A DNA stretch of 64,000 bases from AG2 sp036493735 (GCA_036493735.1 DASXPH010000085.1:124001-188000); one strand, 5' to 3'. Positions 25,697 to 35,938 are shown, counted from the stretch's first letter. Program-made: numbers and translations. The notes: generated by a model not told the origin, from the letters alone.

Positions 25697-26341
25697 ATGG
25701 GACCTGCGATGAGTAAACGCTTACGATACCATGTCGCCGTCAGCCTCGATGGCTTCATCGCGAGCCCAGACGGTGGTTACGACTGGCTCGTCGCTGATCC
25801 GGCGATCGATTTCAAAGCGTTGGCAAGGGAGTTCGACACCGCCGTTGTGGGTCGAAAGACGTACGACGTCATGGTCGCGCAGGGACAGCCGGGAATGCCC
25901 GGCGTGGAGTTCGTCGTCTTCTCGCGCACGCTCGCGCCGATGCAAAAGCGCGGCTTACGCATCGTCGCCGACGATCCCGCGCGCGCCGTCGCGACGATGA
26001 AGAAGGAGAAGGGTCGCGACATCTGGCTCTTTGGCGGCGGTGAGCTGTTCCGCACCCTGCTCGACGCAGGGCTGGTGGACACCGTCGAGCTGGCGGTGAT
26101 GCCCATTCTTCTCGGCGCCGGCATTCCAGTGTTGCCACCAGGCGCGTCGGCGAAGCTCACGCTCTCCGAGATGAAGCGCCTCCCAAAGAGTGGAATCGTA
26201 TTCCTCGCGTATGCGGTGGAGGGAGCAACTGGCCCGGCCCCGCGAATTCGTTACATCAAGAGCCGGAGTCGCAACAAGGCGCGAGGCGCCAGCCCGAAAA
26301 GGCGAGCGCCCGGGACGAAAGGGCGTAGAGCCAGGCGGTAG
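25697..26341 (+). CDS. Dihydrofolate-reductase/RibD C-terminal family protein
   Basis: 214 residues (ATG 25709 is an alternative start). The reductase core shows YHVAVSLDGFIASPDGGYDW, FDTAVVGRKTYDVM, VVFSRTL and the NADPH-binding IWLFGGGELFRTLLDAGLVD. Members reduce pteridine- or flavin-like substrates; the actual one is unknown. The last 40 residues form a strongly basic tail (RYIKSRSRNKARGASPKRRA), absent from typical family members and reminiscent of nucleic-acid-binding extensions. It is 21 bases upstream of the aldo/keto reductase gene, probably one operon. Confidence 0.8.
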   Translation: MGPAMSKRLRYHVAVSLDGFIASPDGGYDWLVADPAIDFKALAREFDTAVVGRKTYDVMVAQGQPGMPGVEFVVFSRTLAPMQKRGLRIVADDPARAVATMKKEKGRDIWLFGGGELFRTLLDAGLVDTVELAVMPILLGAGIPVLPPGASAKLTLSEMKRLPKSGIVFLAYAVEGATGPAPRIRYIKSRSRNKARGASPKRRAPGTKGRRARR

Positions 26342-26362
26342 GAGCAGTAGACCGACTTCCCT

Positions 26363-27214
26363 ATGTCAGCATCCAGTCGACGCCACACGGCCACCTTTCC
26401 CAACGGCGACGTCGTCCCGGCCCTCGGCCTCGGAACGTGGCGCATGGGTGAGACCGCCCGTCGTCGCGCCGAGGAAATCGCGGCCCTGCGACTCGGCGTC
26501 GACCTGGGCATGACGGTTGTCGATACCGCCGAGATGTACGGCGACGGTGACACGGAGGAGCTCGTCGGCGAGGCAATCGCTGAGCGGCGCGAGAAGGTGT
26601 TCCTCGTCAGCAAGGTGCTGCCCAGTCACGCCAGGCGTTCGCAAACAGTGAAGGCCTGCACGTCGACGCTCGCGCGGCTCCGCACCAATCGGCTGGACTT
26701 GTACCTCCTGCACTGGCGGGAGCGCACGCCGCTGCACGAGACTGTCGACGGGTTCACGCAGCTGACCAAGGAAGGAAAGATTCGGCAATGGGGCGTGAGC
26801 AACTTCGAGCTTTCGGACATGAAAGAGCTGCTGGAGACGCCGGGTGGATCGGGCGTGGCGTGCAACCAGGTGCTCTACAACCTCAGCCGTCGCGGCATAG
26901 AGTTCGACCTGCTGCCCTGGTGTCGCGAACACGGCATCCCGATCATGGCGTACTCTCCGATCGAGCAGGCTCGCTTGCTGGAGCACGAGGCCGTGCGGCG
27001 CGTCGCCGTTAGGCATGGTGCGACGCCGGCGCAGCTCTGTCTCGCGTGGGTGTTGCGCCAACCGGGCGTCGTCGCGATTCCAAAGGCTGGCACAACTGAC
27101 CACGTCAGCGAGAACCATGGCGCGCTCTCGCTCTCGTTGTCGTCGGACGACCTCGAGGAGTTGGACGACGCCTTTCCGCCTCCACGCGAGCCACAGCCGC
27201 TCGAGATGATCTAG
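26363..27214 (+). CDS. Aldo/keto reductase
   Basis: 283 residues. Signature residues are visible: GLGTWRMG at the start, VVDTAEMYGDGDTEELVG (catalytic Asp and Tyr), FLVSKVLP (Lys), DLYLLHW (His), GKIRQWGVSNF and VVAIPKAGTTDHVSEN (NADPH phosphate contact). It should reduce aldehydes or ketones with NADPH in the cytoplasm; substrate unknown. It closely follows the DHFR-like gene, and its stop is one base before the GTG of the next gene. Confidence 0.9.
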   Translation: MSASSRRHTATFPNGDVVPALGLGTWRMGETARRRAEEIAALRLGVDLGMTVVDTAEMYGDGDTEELVGEAIAERREKVFLVSKVLPSHARRSQTVKACTSTLARLRTNRLDLYLLHWRERTPLHETVDGFTQLTKEGKIRQWGVSNFELSDMKELLETPGGSGVACNQVLYNLSRRGIEFDLLPWCREHGIPIMAYSPIEQARLLEHEAVRRVAVRHGATPAQLCLAWVLRQPGVVAIPKAGTTDHVSENHGALSLSLSSDDLEELDDAFPPPREPQPLEMI

Positions 27215-27215
27215 C

Positions 27216-29174
<1,959 letters not shown>

Positions 29175-29205
29175 TCGCGCACCGCCATGCCTAACGATGA
29201 ACAGA

Positions 29206-29240
29206 GTGTCGAGAGCAGGTTGCGCGCCTGCTCTCGACAC
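29206..29240. terminator. Perfect 14-bp hairpin between convergent genes
   Basis: GTGTCGAGAGCAGG pairs perfectly with CCTGCTCTCGACAC around a 7-base loop (TTGCGCG). It sits between the hydrolase stop (29174) and the DinB stop (29254), serving both strands. There is no T run, so termination would rely on the stem strength. Confidence 0.6.
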
Positions 29241-29253
29241 CTCGTGCGTCCGC

Positions 29254-29838
29254 CTAATTCCCGTGTGTCGGCCGGGGGAGTGCCGTTGGCGGGGTGATGT
29301 TGTTCAGCCGCATGTAATTCGCGAGCTGACTGTAGTGATCGGCCAGATCCAGCGCATGCCCCAGGGCCATCGACGCGCGCGTCGTCGGGAAGGATCGGCC
29401 GTTGAAGGACAGCGTCACGGCCTCCGAGAGCTTCGCGTCATCGAGCTGCGCGAGTGCGCTCTCACAGAATGCGAATGACGCCTTGAGCTTCGAGACGAGG
29501 GAATCCTTGGGCCACATTGCTTTCTCCGCCTCGGCCGTGGACGTGTCTCTCGGCGACTGCGTCGCCTTCATTACCCCGAAATTGTTACAGAAGAGATAAT
29601 TGTCACTCACGAGGTGCTGCGCGATGAAGCCGATCGTCAGCTGGGCGGGCGTCGGCTTGTAGCTGAACTTCGCCTCCGGTATCGAGTCGAACGCCTGCGC
29701 GATGTTCCGCTGCATCCCGAGGGTACGATTGCGGAATGCGGTCGTGATCGGATTGGCCGGCGGGGCACCGGACGGCTGCTGCGCGGCGAGAGTCGCCGGG
29801 ATCGCGAGGACGATGAAGGCGAACGAAGAAATCCTCAT
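29254..29838 (-). CDS. DinB-like exported protein
   Basis: 194 residues from ATG 29838, with GGAG 6 bases upstream. The signal peptide ends ATLAAQQ. The four-helix DinB-like fold is suggested by AQAFDSIPEAKFSYKPTPAQ, TIGFIAQHLVSDNYLFCN and ALGHALDLADHYSQLANYMR; the His residues in these two segments correspond to the metal site of the family. DinB-like proteins include thiol-dependent S-transferases, but the role of exported members is unknown. Confidence 0.8.
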   Translation of the reverse strand: MRISSFAFIVLAIPATLAAQQPSGAPPANPITTAFRNRTLGMQRNIAQAFDSIPEAKFSYKPTPAQLTIGFIAQHLVSDNYLFCNNFGVMKATQSPRDTSTAEAEKAMWPKDSLVSKLKASFAFCESALAQLDDAKLSEAVTLSFNGRSFPTTRASMALGHALDLADHYSQLANYMRLNNITPPTALPRPTHGN

Positions 29839-29974
29839 TTGCGTCTCCAGATGGGGTGGGTTCGGCAAGTGATTCTGTTCGCGGCGACACATTTCTGCAA
29901 CGGCATCCCATGGCCCGCCGCCCAGTCCTCACAAAAGCTTTGCAGTCCACCTCCGACTTCCGTTGAGGATCTAC

Positions 29975-30499
29975 TCACCCGTCGCCGAGGAGTCGAACGA
30001 TCGTCGCGATGGTATTCCAGCCCCGAGTCGTCACCGGTGCGCCGACAAGTTTGTCGATGCGCCCGAGATAGCCAATTGTCTTCATGTGCCGACGATACTC
30101 GCCGAACACGAACTGACCCTTCAATCCGAACACGCGCACGAACCACTCACCTTCGGGTGGCAGCATCAACGGCAATGAGCCGGCCATCCGTCCCTTCTTC
30201 GACAGAACGCTCACGAAGCGCACCGCGTCGACTCCAGCCGGCTCGTCGCCAAAGGGCTTCGCGGCGTGGAAGGCGACGAGATCGCGACCCTCACAGAGCG
30301 CGACCTCGGCTTCGAACGGCAGCTTCCGCAGCAACGCCGCGCGGAACTTCGCGCGCGAGCCCGGCTTGCGGACAATGAGGTTCCCCGCCGCGCCGACGTT
30401 CACGACGTCGTACCCTCGCAAATCTTTCGCGAGCAGGCTTGGCCGAAAGGACCTATGTCCCCCAACATTGATGCCGCGCAGGAATGCCACTAGCGCCAT
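29975..30499 (-). CDS. DUF1697 family protein
   Basis: 174 residues from ATG 30499. DUF1697 is recognised from the start FLRGINVGGHRSFRPSLLAK, then VVNVGAAGNLIVRKPGSRAKF and the end GRIDKLVGAPVTTRGWNTI. The family is common in soil bacteria and has no known biochemical role. The start codon lies only 18 bases from the divergent AhpD-like gene, and no ribosome site is visible, so the promoter probably lies inside the neighbouring gene or the message is leaderless. Confidence 0.85.
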   Translation of the reverse strand: MALVAFLRGINVGGHRSFRPSLLAKDLRGYDVVNVGAAGNLIVRKPGSRAKFRAALLRKLPFEAEVALCEGRDLVAFHAAKPFGDEPAGVDAVRFVSVLSKKGRMAGSLPLMLPPEGEWFVRVFGLKGQFVFGEYRRHMKTIGYLGRIDKLVGAPVTTRGWNTIATIVRLLGDG

Positions 30500-30517
30500 A
30501 CTCAGATCATACCGGCA

Positions 30518-31120
30518 ATGACTTTCGTTCGCACCATCCCGCCCTCTGCCGCCGACGGCGCGGCGCGCGCCATGTACGACAAGGTGCAGGCCGAACAGGG
30601 CACGATTCCCAACTGGGCACATGTCTTCAGCCTCCGCCCGAACGTCCGCGACGGCTGGGTCGCGCTCATCACGTCGATCCGTCCAAAGTTGGATGTGCGC
30701 CGCTACGAGCTGGCCACGCTCGCCGCGGCCCGCGCGCTCCACAGTAGCTACTGCTCGCTCGCGCACGGCAAGGTGCTCGTCAATCAGGTATTCGATGCGC
30801 CGGCGGTGACGGCGATCATGAACGGCAACGCCGCGGAGGTCCTCACCCCCGCGGAGGTCGCGATGATGGCCTATGTCGAGAAGGTCGTGCGCAACGCCGA
30901 CCGCGTGTCTGAGAGTGACATCGGCGATCTGCGGTCACACGGCTTCAGCGACGAAGAGATCTTCGATGTCGCCGCGACCGCCGCCGCGCGCTGTTTCTTC
31001 AGTAAGCTGCTCGACGCCCTTGGCGTACAGGCGGACGCGAGCTTCAACCAGCTCGATGGTGAGCTGCGGGCGGCGTTGACCGTCGGCCGACCCGTCGCCA
31101 ACAGCACCCAGCCTGCCTAA
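30518..31120 (+). CDS. Carboxymuconolactone decarboxylase/AhpD-like protein
   Basis: 200 residues. The helical CMD domain is seen in YELATLAAARALHSSYCSLAHG, then VFDAPAVTAIMNGN, LTPAEVAMMAYVEKV and GFSDEEIFDVAATAAARCFF. AhpD peroxidases use a Cys-x-x-Cys pair; here the site reads YCSLAHG, so the first Cys is kept and the second position is Ala, followed by His. This resembles uncharacterised 'peroxidase-related' members. It is 8 bases upstream of the Dabb gene, probably an operon. Confidence 0.8.
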   Translation: MTFVRTIPPSAADGAARAMYDKVQAEQGTIPNWAHVFSLRPNVRDGWVALITSIRPKLDVRRYELATLAAARALHSSYCSLAHGKVLVNQVFDAPAVTAIMNGNAAEVLTPAEVAMMAYVEKVVRNADRVSESDIGDLRSHGFSDEEIFDVAATAAARCFFSKLLDALGVQADASFNQLDGELRAALTVGRPVANSTQPA

Positions 31121-31127
31121 CCATCCA

Positions 31128-31439
31128 ATGTTCATTCATTCCGTGTACTTCTGGCTGCGCAACCACCTCACGCGCGCGCAGAAGGAGCAGTTCGACTCCG
31201 GCCTGAGATCGCTCACGACCATCGGGCAAGTTCGGCACGGGTATATCGGCGCTCCGGCCGAGACGAATCGCCCCGTCATCGAGCGCGGCTACAGCCGCGC
31301 TCTCGTCCTGGTCTTCGACGACGTCGCAGCCCACGACGGCTATCAATCCGATCCCGTCCACGATCGCTTCCGCTCGGAGTGCGGCCCGCTCTACAGCAGC
31401 ATTCGCATCTACGATTCGGTCAGCGATGATCGGGAGTGA
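31128..31439 (+). CDS. Dabb (stress-responsive alpha-beta barrel) protein
   Basis: 103 residues from ATG 31128. The start MFIHSVYFWLRNHLTRAQKE and the end GPLYSSIRIYDSV match the Dabb/ferredoxin-like barrel, usually a small dimer. A stress role is known for plant relatives; the bacterial function is unclear. It follows the AhpD-like gene by 7 bases. The 3' end overlaps the convergent small membrane-protein gene by 31 bases. Confidence 0.85.
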   Translation: MFIHSVYFWLRNHLTRAQKEQFDSGLRSLTTIGQVRHGYIGAPAETNRPVIERGYSRALVLVFDDVAAHDGYQSDPVHDRFRSECGPLYSSIRIYDSVSDDRE

Positions 31440-31708
31440 CTCGGCTGGAGCTGCTGCGGGAGACGCTCCTCCAGCAGCTTCACCGCGTAGCGCTGCCCTT
31501 CGCCGACTCGTTCGAGCTCGACCGCCAGCGCTTCCACCGCCTGCTCGAGCCGCGTGATGCGCTCCGCGTCGACCGGCGGGGGCGGCGCGTTCAACCGATA
31601 TTCGTCATATCGATGCTTGAGCCACTTTGCCCACGCAAAAGCCGCGGCCCAGGCGATCAATGCACCACCGCCAAAGACCGAAAGGGCTTCGACTGCATCC
31701 TGGTTCAT
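31409..31708 (-). CDS. Small membrane protein with coiled coil
   Basis: 99 residues. One membrane helix at about residues 8-27 (ALSVFGGGALIAWAAAFAWA) is followed by a basic stretch, a Pro run (NAPPPPVD) and a heptad-rich region (RITRLEQAVEALAVELERVG) to about residue 75. The layout suggests a membrane-anchored oligomer. I do not recognise the family. A GGAG lies 11 bases before the ATG. It overlaps the Dabb gene tail to tail. Confidence 0.65.
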   Translation of the reverse strand: MNQDAVEALSVFGGGALIAWAAAFAWAKWLKHRYDEYRLNAPPPPVDAERITRLEQAVEALAVELERVGEGQRYAVKLLEERLPQQLQPSHSRSSLTES

Positions 31709-31759
31709 GTGATATGCACTCCGTGAACCGCTACGAATGGGCCGTACGTCGCAAGCGGC

Positions 31760-33154
31760 CTAACTCCTCGAGAACAGGAACTCCTCGAGCTTTCCGTCGG
31801 GCCTCCGATACATCAGCCCCGACGCCTTGGTGCTTCCAACCGTGAACTGCACGATCGCGACTTCCATCCCGCCGCGCTCACGCAGCCCCGCAACTCGGAT
31901 GTCCGAGATCGGTCCGAGCGCGTTCAGCGACCGCTGCGCGGCGGCGATCTTCTCCGGCGTGAGGTACGCATCGAAGTCGGGCGAGATCGTCGAGCGGTCG
32001 ACGCGCCCTTGCTCGATCTCCGTCAGAAACTTCTTCGCTGCGTCGAGCGCCGCTGGGCCAGCCACCGACGGCACGTCCGGACTCTTCGGCATCAGCTTCG
32101 ACAGGAGCAGCTGGTCCAGCTCGCCGACTGGCGAGAAGTCGCTGTTCGACAGTACCACCAGCGCCGAGTGCGTGGAGGGAATCACCGTGTTCTGCGCGAC
32201 GAAGCCGGAGACGGCGCCCCCGTGCGAGAAGGTCAACGCGTTACCTCGATCGTTGATACCTTCGCCACAGCCGTAGCCGCTCGACCGACCGTCGGTGAGC
32301 CGCTGCGGCGTCGTCAACACCCCGTAGGACGCCGGCGAGATGAGCGTGTGGTCGAGCAGCGACTTGTCCCACGTCAGCAGATCGGTCGGGGTGGACCAGA
32401 TCGCGCCGGCGGAGCCCGCCCAGCCCTTCGCCTCGGGCACCGCATCGATCGGATCGGACAGGCCGAACGACGTATAGCCGCTGGCCATGTTGCCGTTAGG
32501 TGCCGGCTCGTACGCCGTGTGGGTGAGCTTGAGTGGCGTGAAGATATGCGTCTGAAAGAACGAACCGATTGGCTGCCCGCTCACTCGCTCGATGACGCGG
32601 CCGAGAATGAGAAAGCCGGTGTTGCTGTACGACCACCGCGACCGTGGCTCGAAGTCGAGCGGCCGTGTTGCGTATCGCATGATGATCGTGTCAGCCGGCT
32701 CGGTCGTAGCCATCTCCCGATCCACGTAATCGAGCGGATAGTAGTCGCGGTATCCGGACAGGTGGCCGCCAAGGTCCTTGAGGGTGATGTCCTTTGCCCT
32801 CGTAAGGCGCGGGTACCACTTCGAGACCGGGTCGCCTATCGAGAGCTTGTGCTGCTCCTGCAGCATGAGCAGCGAGCTGCAGGTGAATTGCTTGGTGACC
32901 GAACCGATGGCGAACATCGTGTTCGGCGTGACCGGCGTCGACTCCCTGATGTTCGCGAGTCCATAGCCCCGGGCAAACACGACCTGCCCATTCTGCATGA
33001 TGCCGACGGAGACGCCAATGATGTGCTTGTCGGCAATTTGCTGGCGGATGATGCTGTCGATCTGCGTTGGATTGATCGGCGTGCTTTGCGCGGCCGCCGG
33101 CACCGAGGCGCCAACTGTTAGGCTGAGCGCGAAAGCGAGGGAACGTGCGTTCAC
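31760..33154 (-). CDS. Exported serine hydrolase (beta-lactamase/class C-like)
   Basis: 464 residues from GTG 33154, which gives a signal peptide ending ASVPAAAQS; GAGAG lies just upstream. The penicillin-binding fold has SVTK (SxxK nucleophile, in FAIGSVTKQF), YSN (WSYSNTGF) and HGG (FSHGGAVSG). The usual LLTHTSG motif is replaced by LGGHLSGY. A second domain of about 110 residues follows. Relatives are D-aminopeptidases, esterases and class C beta-lactamases; the exact activity cannot be read. It is periplasmic and divergent from the PqqD-domain gene. Confidence 0.88.
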   Translation of the reverse strand: MNARSLAFALSLTVGASVPAAAQSTPINPTQIDSIIRQQIADKHIIGVSVGIMQNGQVVFARGYGLANIRESTPVTPNTMFAIGSVTKQFTCSSLLMLQEQHKLSIGDPVSKWYPRLTRAKDITLKDLGGHLSGYRDYYPLDYVDREMATTEPADTIIMRYATRPLDFEPRSRWSYSNTGFLILGRVIERVSGQPIGSFFQTHIFTPLKLTHTAYEPAPNGNMASGYTSFGLSDPIDAVPEAKGWAGSAGAIWSTPTDLLTWDKSLLDHTLISPASYGVLTTPQRLTDGRSSGYGCGEGINDRGNALTFSHGGAVSGFVAQNTVIPSTHSALVVLSNSDFSPVGELDQLLLSKLMPKSPDVPSVAGPAALDAAKKFLTEIEQGRVDRSTISPDFDAYLTPEKIAAAQRSLNALGPISDIRVAGLRERGGMEVAIVQFTVGSTKASGLMYRRPDGKLEEFLFSRS

Positions 33155-33309
33155 GATATCTCTCGTCTGTGGTTGGGATACGCTGTCGTGGACACCCATG
33201 GATTGTGTTCGCAGTGTCGCGCCACCGCAACAGCTTGCGCGAATGTGAATCGCCCTCAATTATGCAGCGCGTTGTGCACCCACTACCTCGTGCCAGGCGA
33301 AACCCACCC

Positions 33310-33747
33310 ATGTACCCCAAAGCGCGGCAGAGCCATCTGCTCGTCGATCACGTCGGAGACGAGACGATCGTCTATGACGAAGATCGGCAGGAAGCCCACT
33401 CGCTCAATCGAGCGGCCAGCATCGTCTGGCAGAATAGCAATGGCGAGCACTCCGTCTCGCAACTCAGCACCGTCCTGGCGAAGGAGCTTGGCGTCGACGC
33501 GAACGAGTCCATCGTCGAGTACGCCCTCGAGGAGCTCACGCGCGTGCATCTAATCGAGAATGCGCCCGACGGTGGTGAGCCGGTGACGCGGCGCAGCGCA
33601 TTGCGGCGTGTCGCGCTCGCCGGCGCCGCCGCTGTGGCGCTGCCGATCGTGCTCTCGGTCGTCGCGCCGACTCCGGCGATGGCCGCGAGCGGAGGCTCGA
33701 ACAGTCAGGGCCAGGACAACAACCACCAGGGGCAGAATCAGCAGTAA
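33310..33747 (+). CDS. PqqD-domain protein with Tat-like tail and N/Q-rich C terminus
   Basis: 145 residues. Residues about 1-90 are a PqqD-like domain (HLLVDHVGDETIVYDEDRQE, AHSLNRAASIVWQN, ELGVDANESIVEYALEEL), the fold used as a RiPP precursor-recognition element. Residues about 95-130 read like a twin-arginine signal: TRRSALRRVALAG, a hydrophobic run, then APTPAMA before AAS. Cleavage there would free a peptide of about 18 residues rich in Gly, Ser, Asn and Gln. Such a signal at the C-terminal side of a cytoplasmic domain is odd. The next gene is an HprK-like kinase, which suggests a peptide-modification pair (inference). Confidence 0.75.
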   Translation: MYPKARQSHLLVDHVGDETIVYDEDRQEAHSLNRAASIVWQNSNGEHSVSQLSTVLAKELGVDANESIVEYALEELTRVHLIENAPDGGEPVTRRSALRRVALAGAAAVALPIVLSVVAPTPAMAASGGSNSQGQDNNHQGQNQQ

Positions 33748-33835
33748 CCGGCGTAGCTTGGCAGGGCGCGTCGAAGGCGCGCCTGACGACAGCCGTCGAT
33801 CCGCAGCAGACGCTTTCGACTCACCGGCCACCCGC

Positions 33836-34636
33836 ATGGCGAATCTCGATGCCCGCGGATGGCCGGTGCACGTATCGGCCAACTGCTACGGGATGCTCGT
33901 CGGCGTTCGCGCGTCGGAGAGCTCGGCCATCCCCGCGCTCCGCCGCGTGCTGCCCCCGGGCGCGGAGCCGATTGGGACGACGTCCGTGGACATCACCTAC
34001 TCGATCCTCCTCGGGCGCAGCGATGAGGAGATGCATATCGCCTTCGAGAACGACCATTGCATCGCCCAGGGAGCCGATCTCGACACGGTTCTCGCTGGCG
34101 TCGAGAGTGCGCTCCACTTCAGCGTCGCCGTCGGGGCGCGTACCCACCTCTTCGTCCACGCGGGCGTCGTCGGCTGGAAAGGTGGCGCGATTCTGCTCCC
34201 CGGCCGGACCCATGCCGGGAAGAGCGCCCTCGTCGCCGCTCTGGTGCGCGCAGGGGCCATGTACTATTCCGACGAGTTTGCCGTGGTCGACGACGCGGGG
34301 CTCGTGCATCCATTCGCTCGCTCGTTAGGCATCCGCGACGAATCGGGCCGGACCAAGCGCGTCGAGGCGGCGACACTCGGCAAGGTCGGTCGCGCCCCTC
34401 TCCCTGTTCGCCTCATCGTCGCCACGAGGCACGTGCCGGGCACCGACTGGCAGCCGCACCCGATGTCTCCCGGGGAGATCGTGCTCGCCCTCCTGGAGAA
34501 CACCGTTGCCGCGCGCGCCCGCGCCGGAGACGCGGTGCGAATACTCAGCCGCACCGCGGCGACAGCCGCCGGACTCCGCGGTGAACGCGGTGACACGGGG
34601 CCGGTCGTCGCTCGCATCCTCGGCACTACCGACTGA
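33836..34636 (+). CDS. HprK-like (HPr kinase-related) P-loop protein
   Basis: 266 residues from ATG 33836; an upstream TTG at 33758 is an alternative start. The P-loop is GRTHAGKS (residues 123-130), preceded by HAGVVGWKGGAILLPG and followed by YYSDEFAVVDDAGLVHPFAR, matching the HprK/P-like ATPase fold of kinases that accompany PqqD proteins. In paeninodin-type lasso clusters an HprK homologue phosphorylates the precursor Ser. Here no lasso cyclase or protease adjoins; only the PqqD-domain gene, 88 bases upstream, goes with it. Substrate unknown. Cytoplasmic. Confidence 0.75.
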   Translation: MANLDARGWPVHVSANCYGMLVGVRASESSAIPALRRVLPPGAEPIGTTSVDITYSILLGRSDEEMHIAFENDHCIAQGADLDTVLAGVESALHFSVAVGARTHLFVHAGVVGWKGGAILLPGRTHAGKSALVAALVRAGAMYYSDEFAVVDDAGLVHPFARSLGIRDESGRTKRVEAATLGKVGRAPLPVRLIVATRHVPGTDWQPHPMSPGEIVLALLENTVAARARAGDAVRILSRTAATAAGLRGERGDTGPVVARILGTTD

Positions 34637-34697
34637 CCACGGTATCGCAACCGCGGTAGCCGCCGCTGCGCGCCCGGCGGCGATAGTTTTCTCCTCC

Positions 34698-35888
34698 ATG
34701 TCAAACTCAAAAGGAACCATTGCCATCCTCACCGGTGGAGGCGACGTCCCCGGTCTCAATCCCGCCATTCGCGCCATCACCATCCGCGCCCTGCGCGAAG
34801 GCTATCGCGTGGTCGGTATCCGTCGCGGCTGGGCCGGCCTCGTGGACTACGTGCGCGACAAGAACGCAGATAACGACGACAACGTTCAGGAGCTCTCCGA
34901 GGCGGAGGTGAACCGCGCTGGCCGCACCGGCGGCACCTTCCTGCACACCTCGCGGACACGGCCGAGTCACCTGCCAAAGGCACGCGTCCCCGAGCAGCTC
35001 AGCGGTTACAACGAGAAGATCAACGACATCACCAAGGACGTCCTGAAGAACCTCGAGCACATCGGGGTAGACGTACTGATTCCCATCGGCGGCGACGATA
35101 CGTTGAGCTACGGCAAGCGCCTGCACGACGAAGGCGTAAACGTCGTCGCCATTCCGAAGACGATGGACAACGACGTGTACGGTACGGACTACTGCATCGG
35201 GTTCAGTACTTGTGTAACACGGACGATCGAGCTCACGCATCGGCTGCGCACGAGTGCCGGTTCGCATGAGCGGTTCCTCGTCATCGAAGTCTTCGGCCGC
35301 TACGCGGGGTTTACCGCGCTACTGCCAACGATGGCCGGCGCCGCCGACCGCTGCGTGATCCCCGAGCACGCGGTGGACGTGGAACAGCTCACCGAGCTGA
35401 TGGTGTACGACCACAATCGCAACCCGAGTAAATACTCGGTGGTGCTCGTGTCGGAGGGCGCGAAGCTCACGTCGCAGGTGGGCATGAATTTCGAGGGCGA
35501 GGAGACCGACATGTTCGGGCACCGCAAGCTCGGCGGCGTCGGCGACAAAGTCGCGAGCGCGTTGAAGGAATACTCGCCGAAGTTCAACAACGGCCGACGG
35601 ATCGACGTCGTCAACCAGCGGCTCGGTTACCTGGTCCGCTCGGGTGACCCCGATGCTCTCGACTCGATCGTGCCGATGGCCTTCGGTAATCTGGCGCTCG
35701 ACTTCATTCTCAAGAAGCAGTACGGCCGCCTCGTCAGCATCCACAAGGGCTTCTACGATAGCGTGCCAATCGATAGCGTGACGTCGGAGAAGAAGGTCGT
35801 GGACGTTCCGAAGTATTACAGCACCGAACGCCTGCGGCCGATCTACGATTTCGACGGCGCGCCGCTGTTCATCATGACGAACGACTGA
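34698..35888 (+). CDS. pfp: 6-phosphofructokinase, PPi-type active-site signature
   Basis: 396 residues from ATG 34698. Group A phosphofructokinase is clear from ILTGGGDVPGLNPAIRA, VLIPIGGDDTLSYG, VAIPKTMDNDV, TCVTRTIELTHRLRTSAGSH and VIEVFGRYAGF. Asp in GGDD (near residue 131) and Lys in PKTMDND replace the two Gly residues of ATP-dependent enzymes, so pyrophosphate is the expected phosphoryl donor; this follows known PFK specificity rules. It phosphorylates fructose 6-phosphate, reversibly if PPi-dependent. There is no Shine-Dalgarno sequence (the leader reads CTCCTCC), so initiation is unusual. It is 61 bases after the HprK-like gene, probably unrelated in function. Confidence 0.88.
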   Translation: MSNSKGTIAILTGGGDVPGLNPAIRAITIRALREGYRVVGIRRGWAGLVDYVRDKNADNDDNVQELSEAEVNRAGRTGGTFLHTSRTRPSHLPKARVPEQLSGYNEKINDITKDVLKNLEHIGVDVLIPIGGDDTLSYGKRLHDEGVNVVAIPKTMDNDVYGTDYCIGFSTCVTRTIELTHRLRTSAGSHERFLVIEVFGRYAGFTALLPTMAGAADRCVIPEHAVDVEQLTELMVYDHNRNPSKYSVVLVSEGAKLTSQVGMNFEGEETDMFGHRKLGGVGDKVASALKEYSPKFNNGRRIDVVNQRLGYLVRSGDPDALDSIVPMAFGNLALDFILKKQYGRLVSIHKGFYDSVPIDSVTSEKKVVDVPKYYSTERLRPIYDFDGAPLFIMTND

Positions 35889-35938
35889 CGCGCGGTCACC
35901 GCGTCAACCAATCCGCGGCGTCGCCAACACACGAAACA

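Noticed and set aside
32009..33121. Open frame opposite the serine hydrolase
   Set aside because: Low-complexity Arg-rich product; the minus-strand enzyme with SxxK, YxN and HGG motifs is the real gene.
33310..34636. Complete lasso-peptide cluster
   Set aside because: No asparagine-synthetase-like cyclase, B2 protease or ABC exporter gene is nearby.
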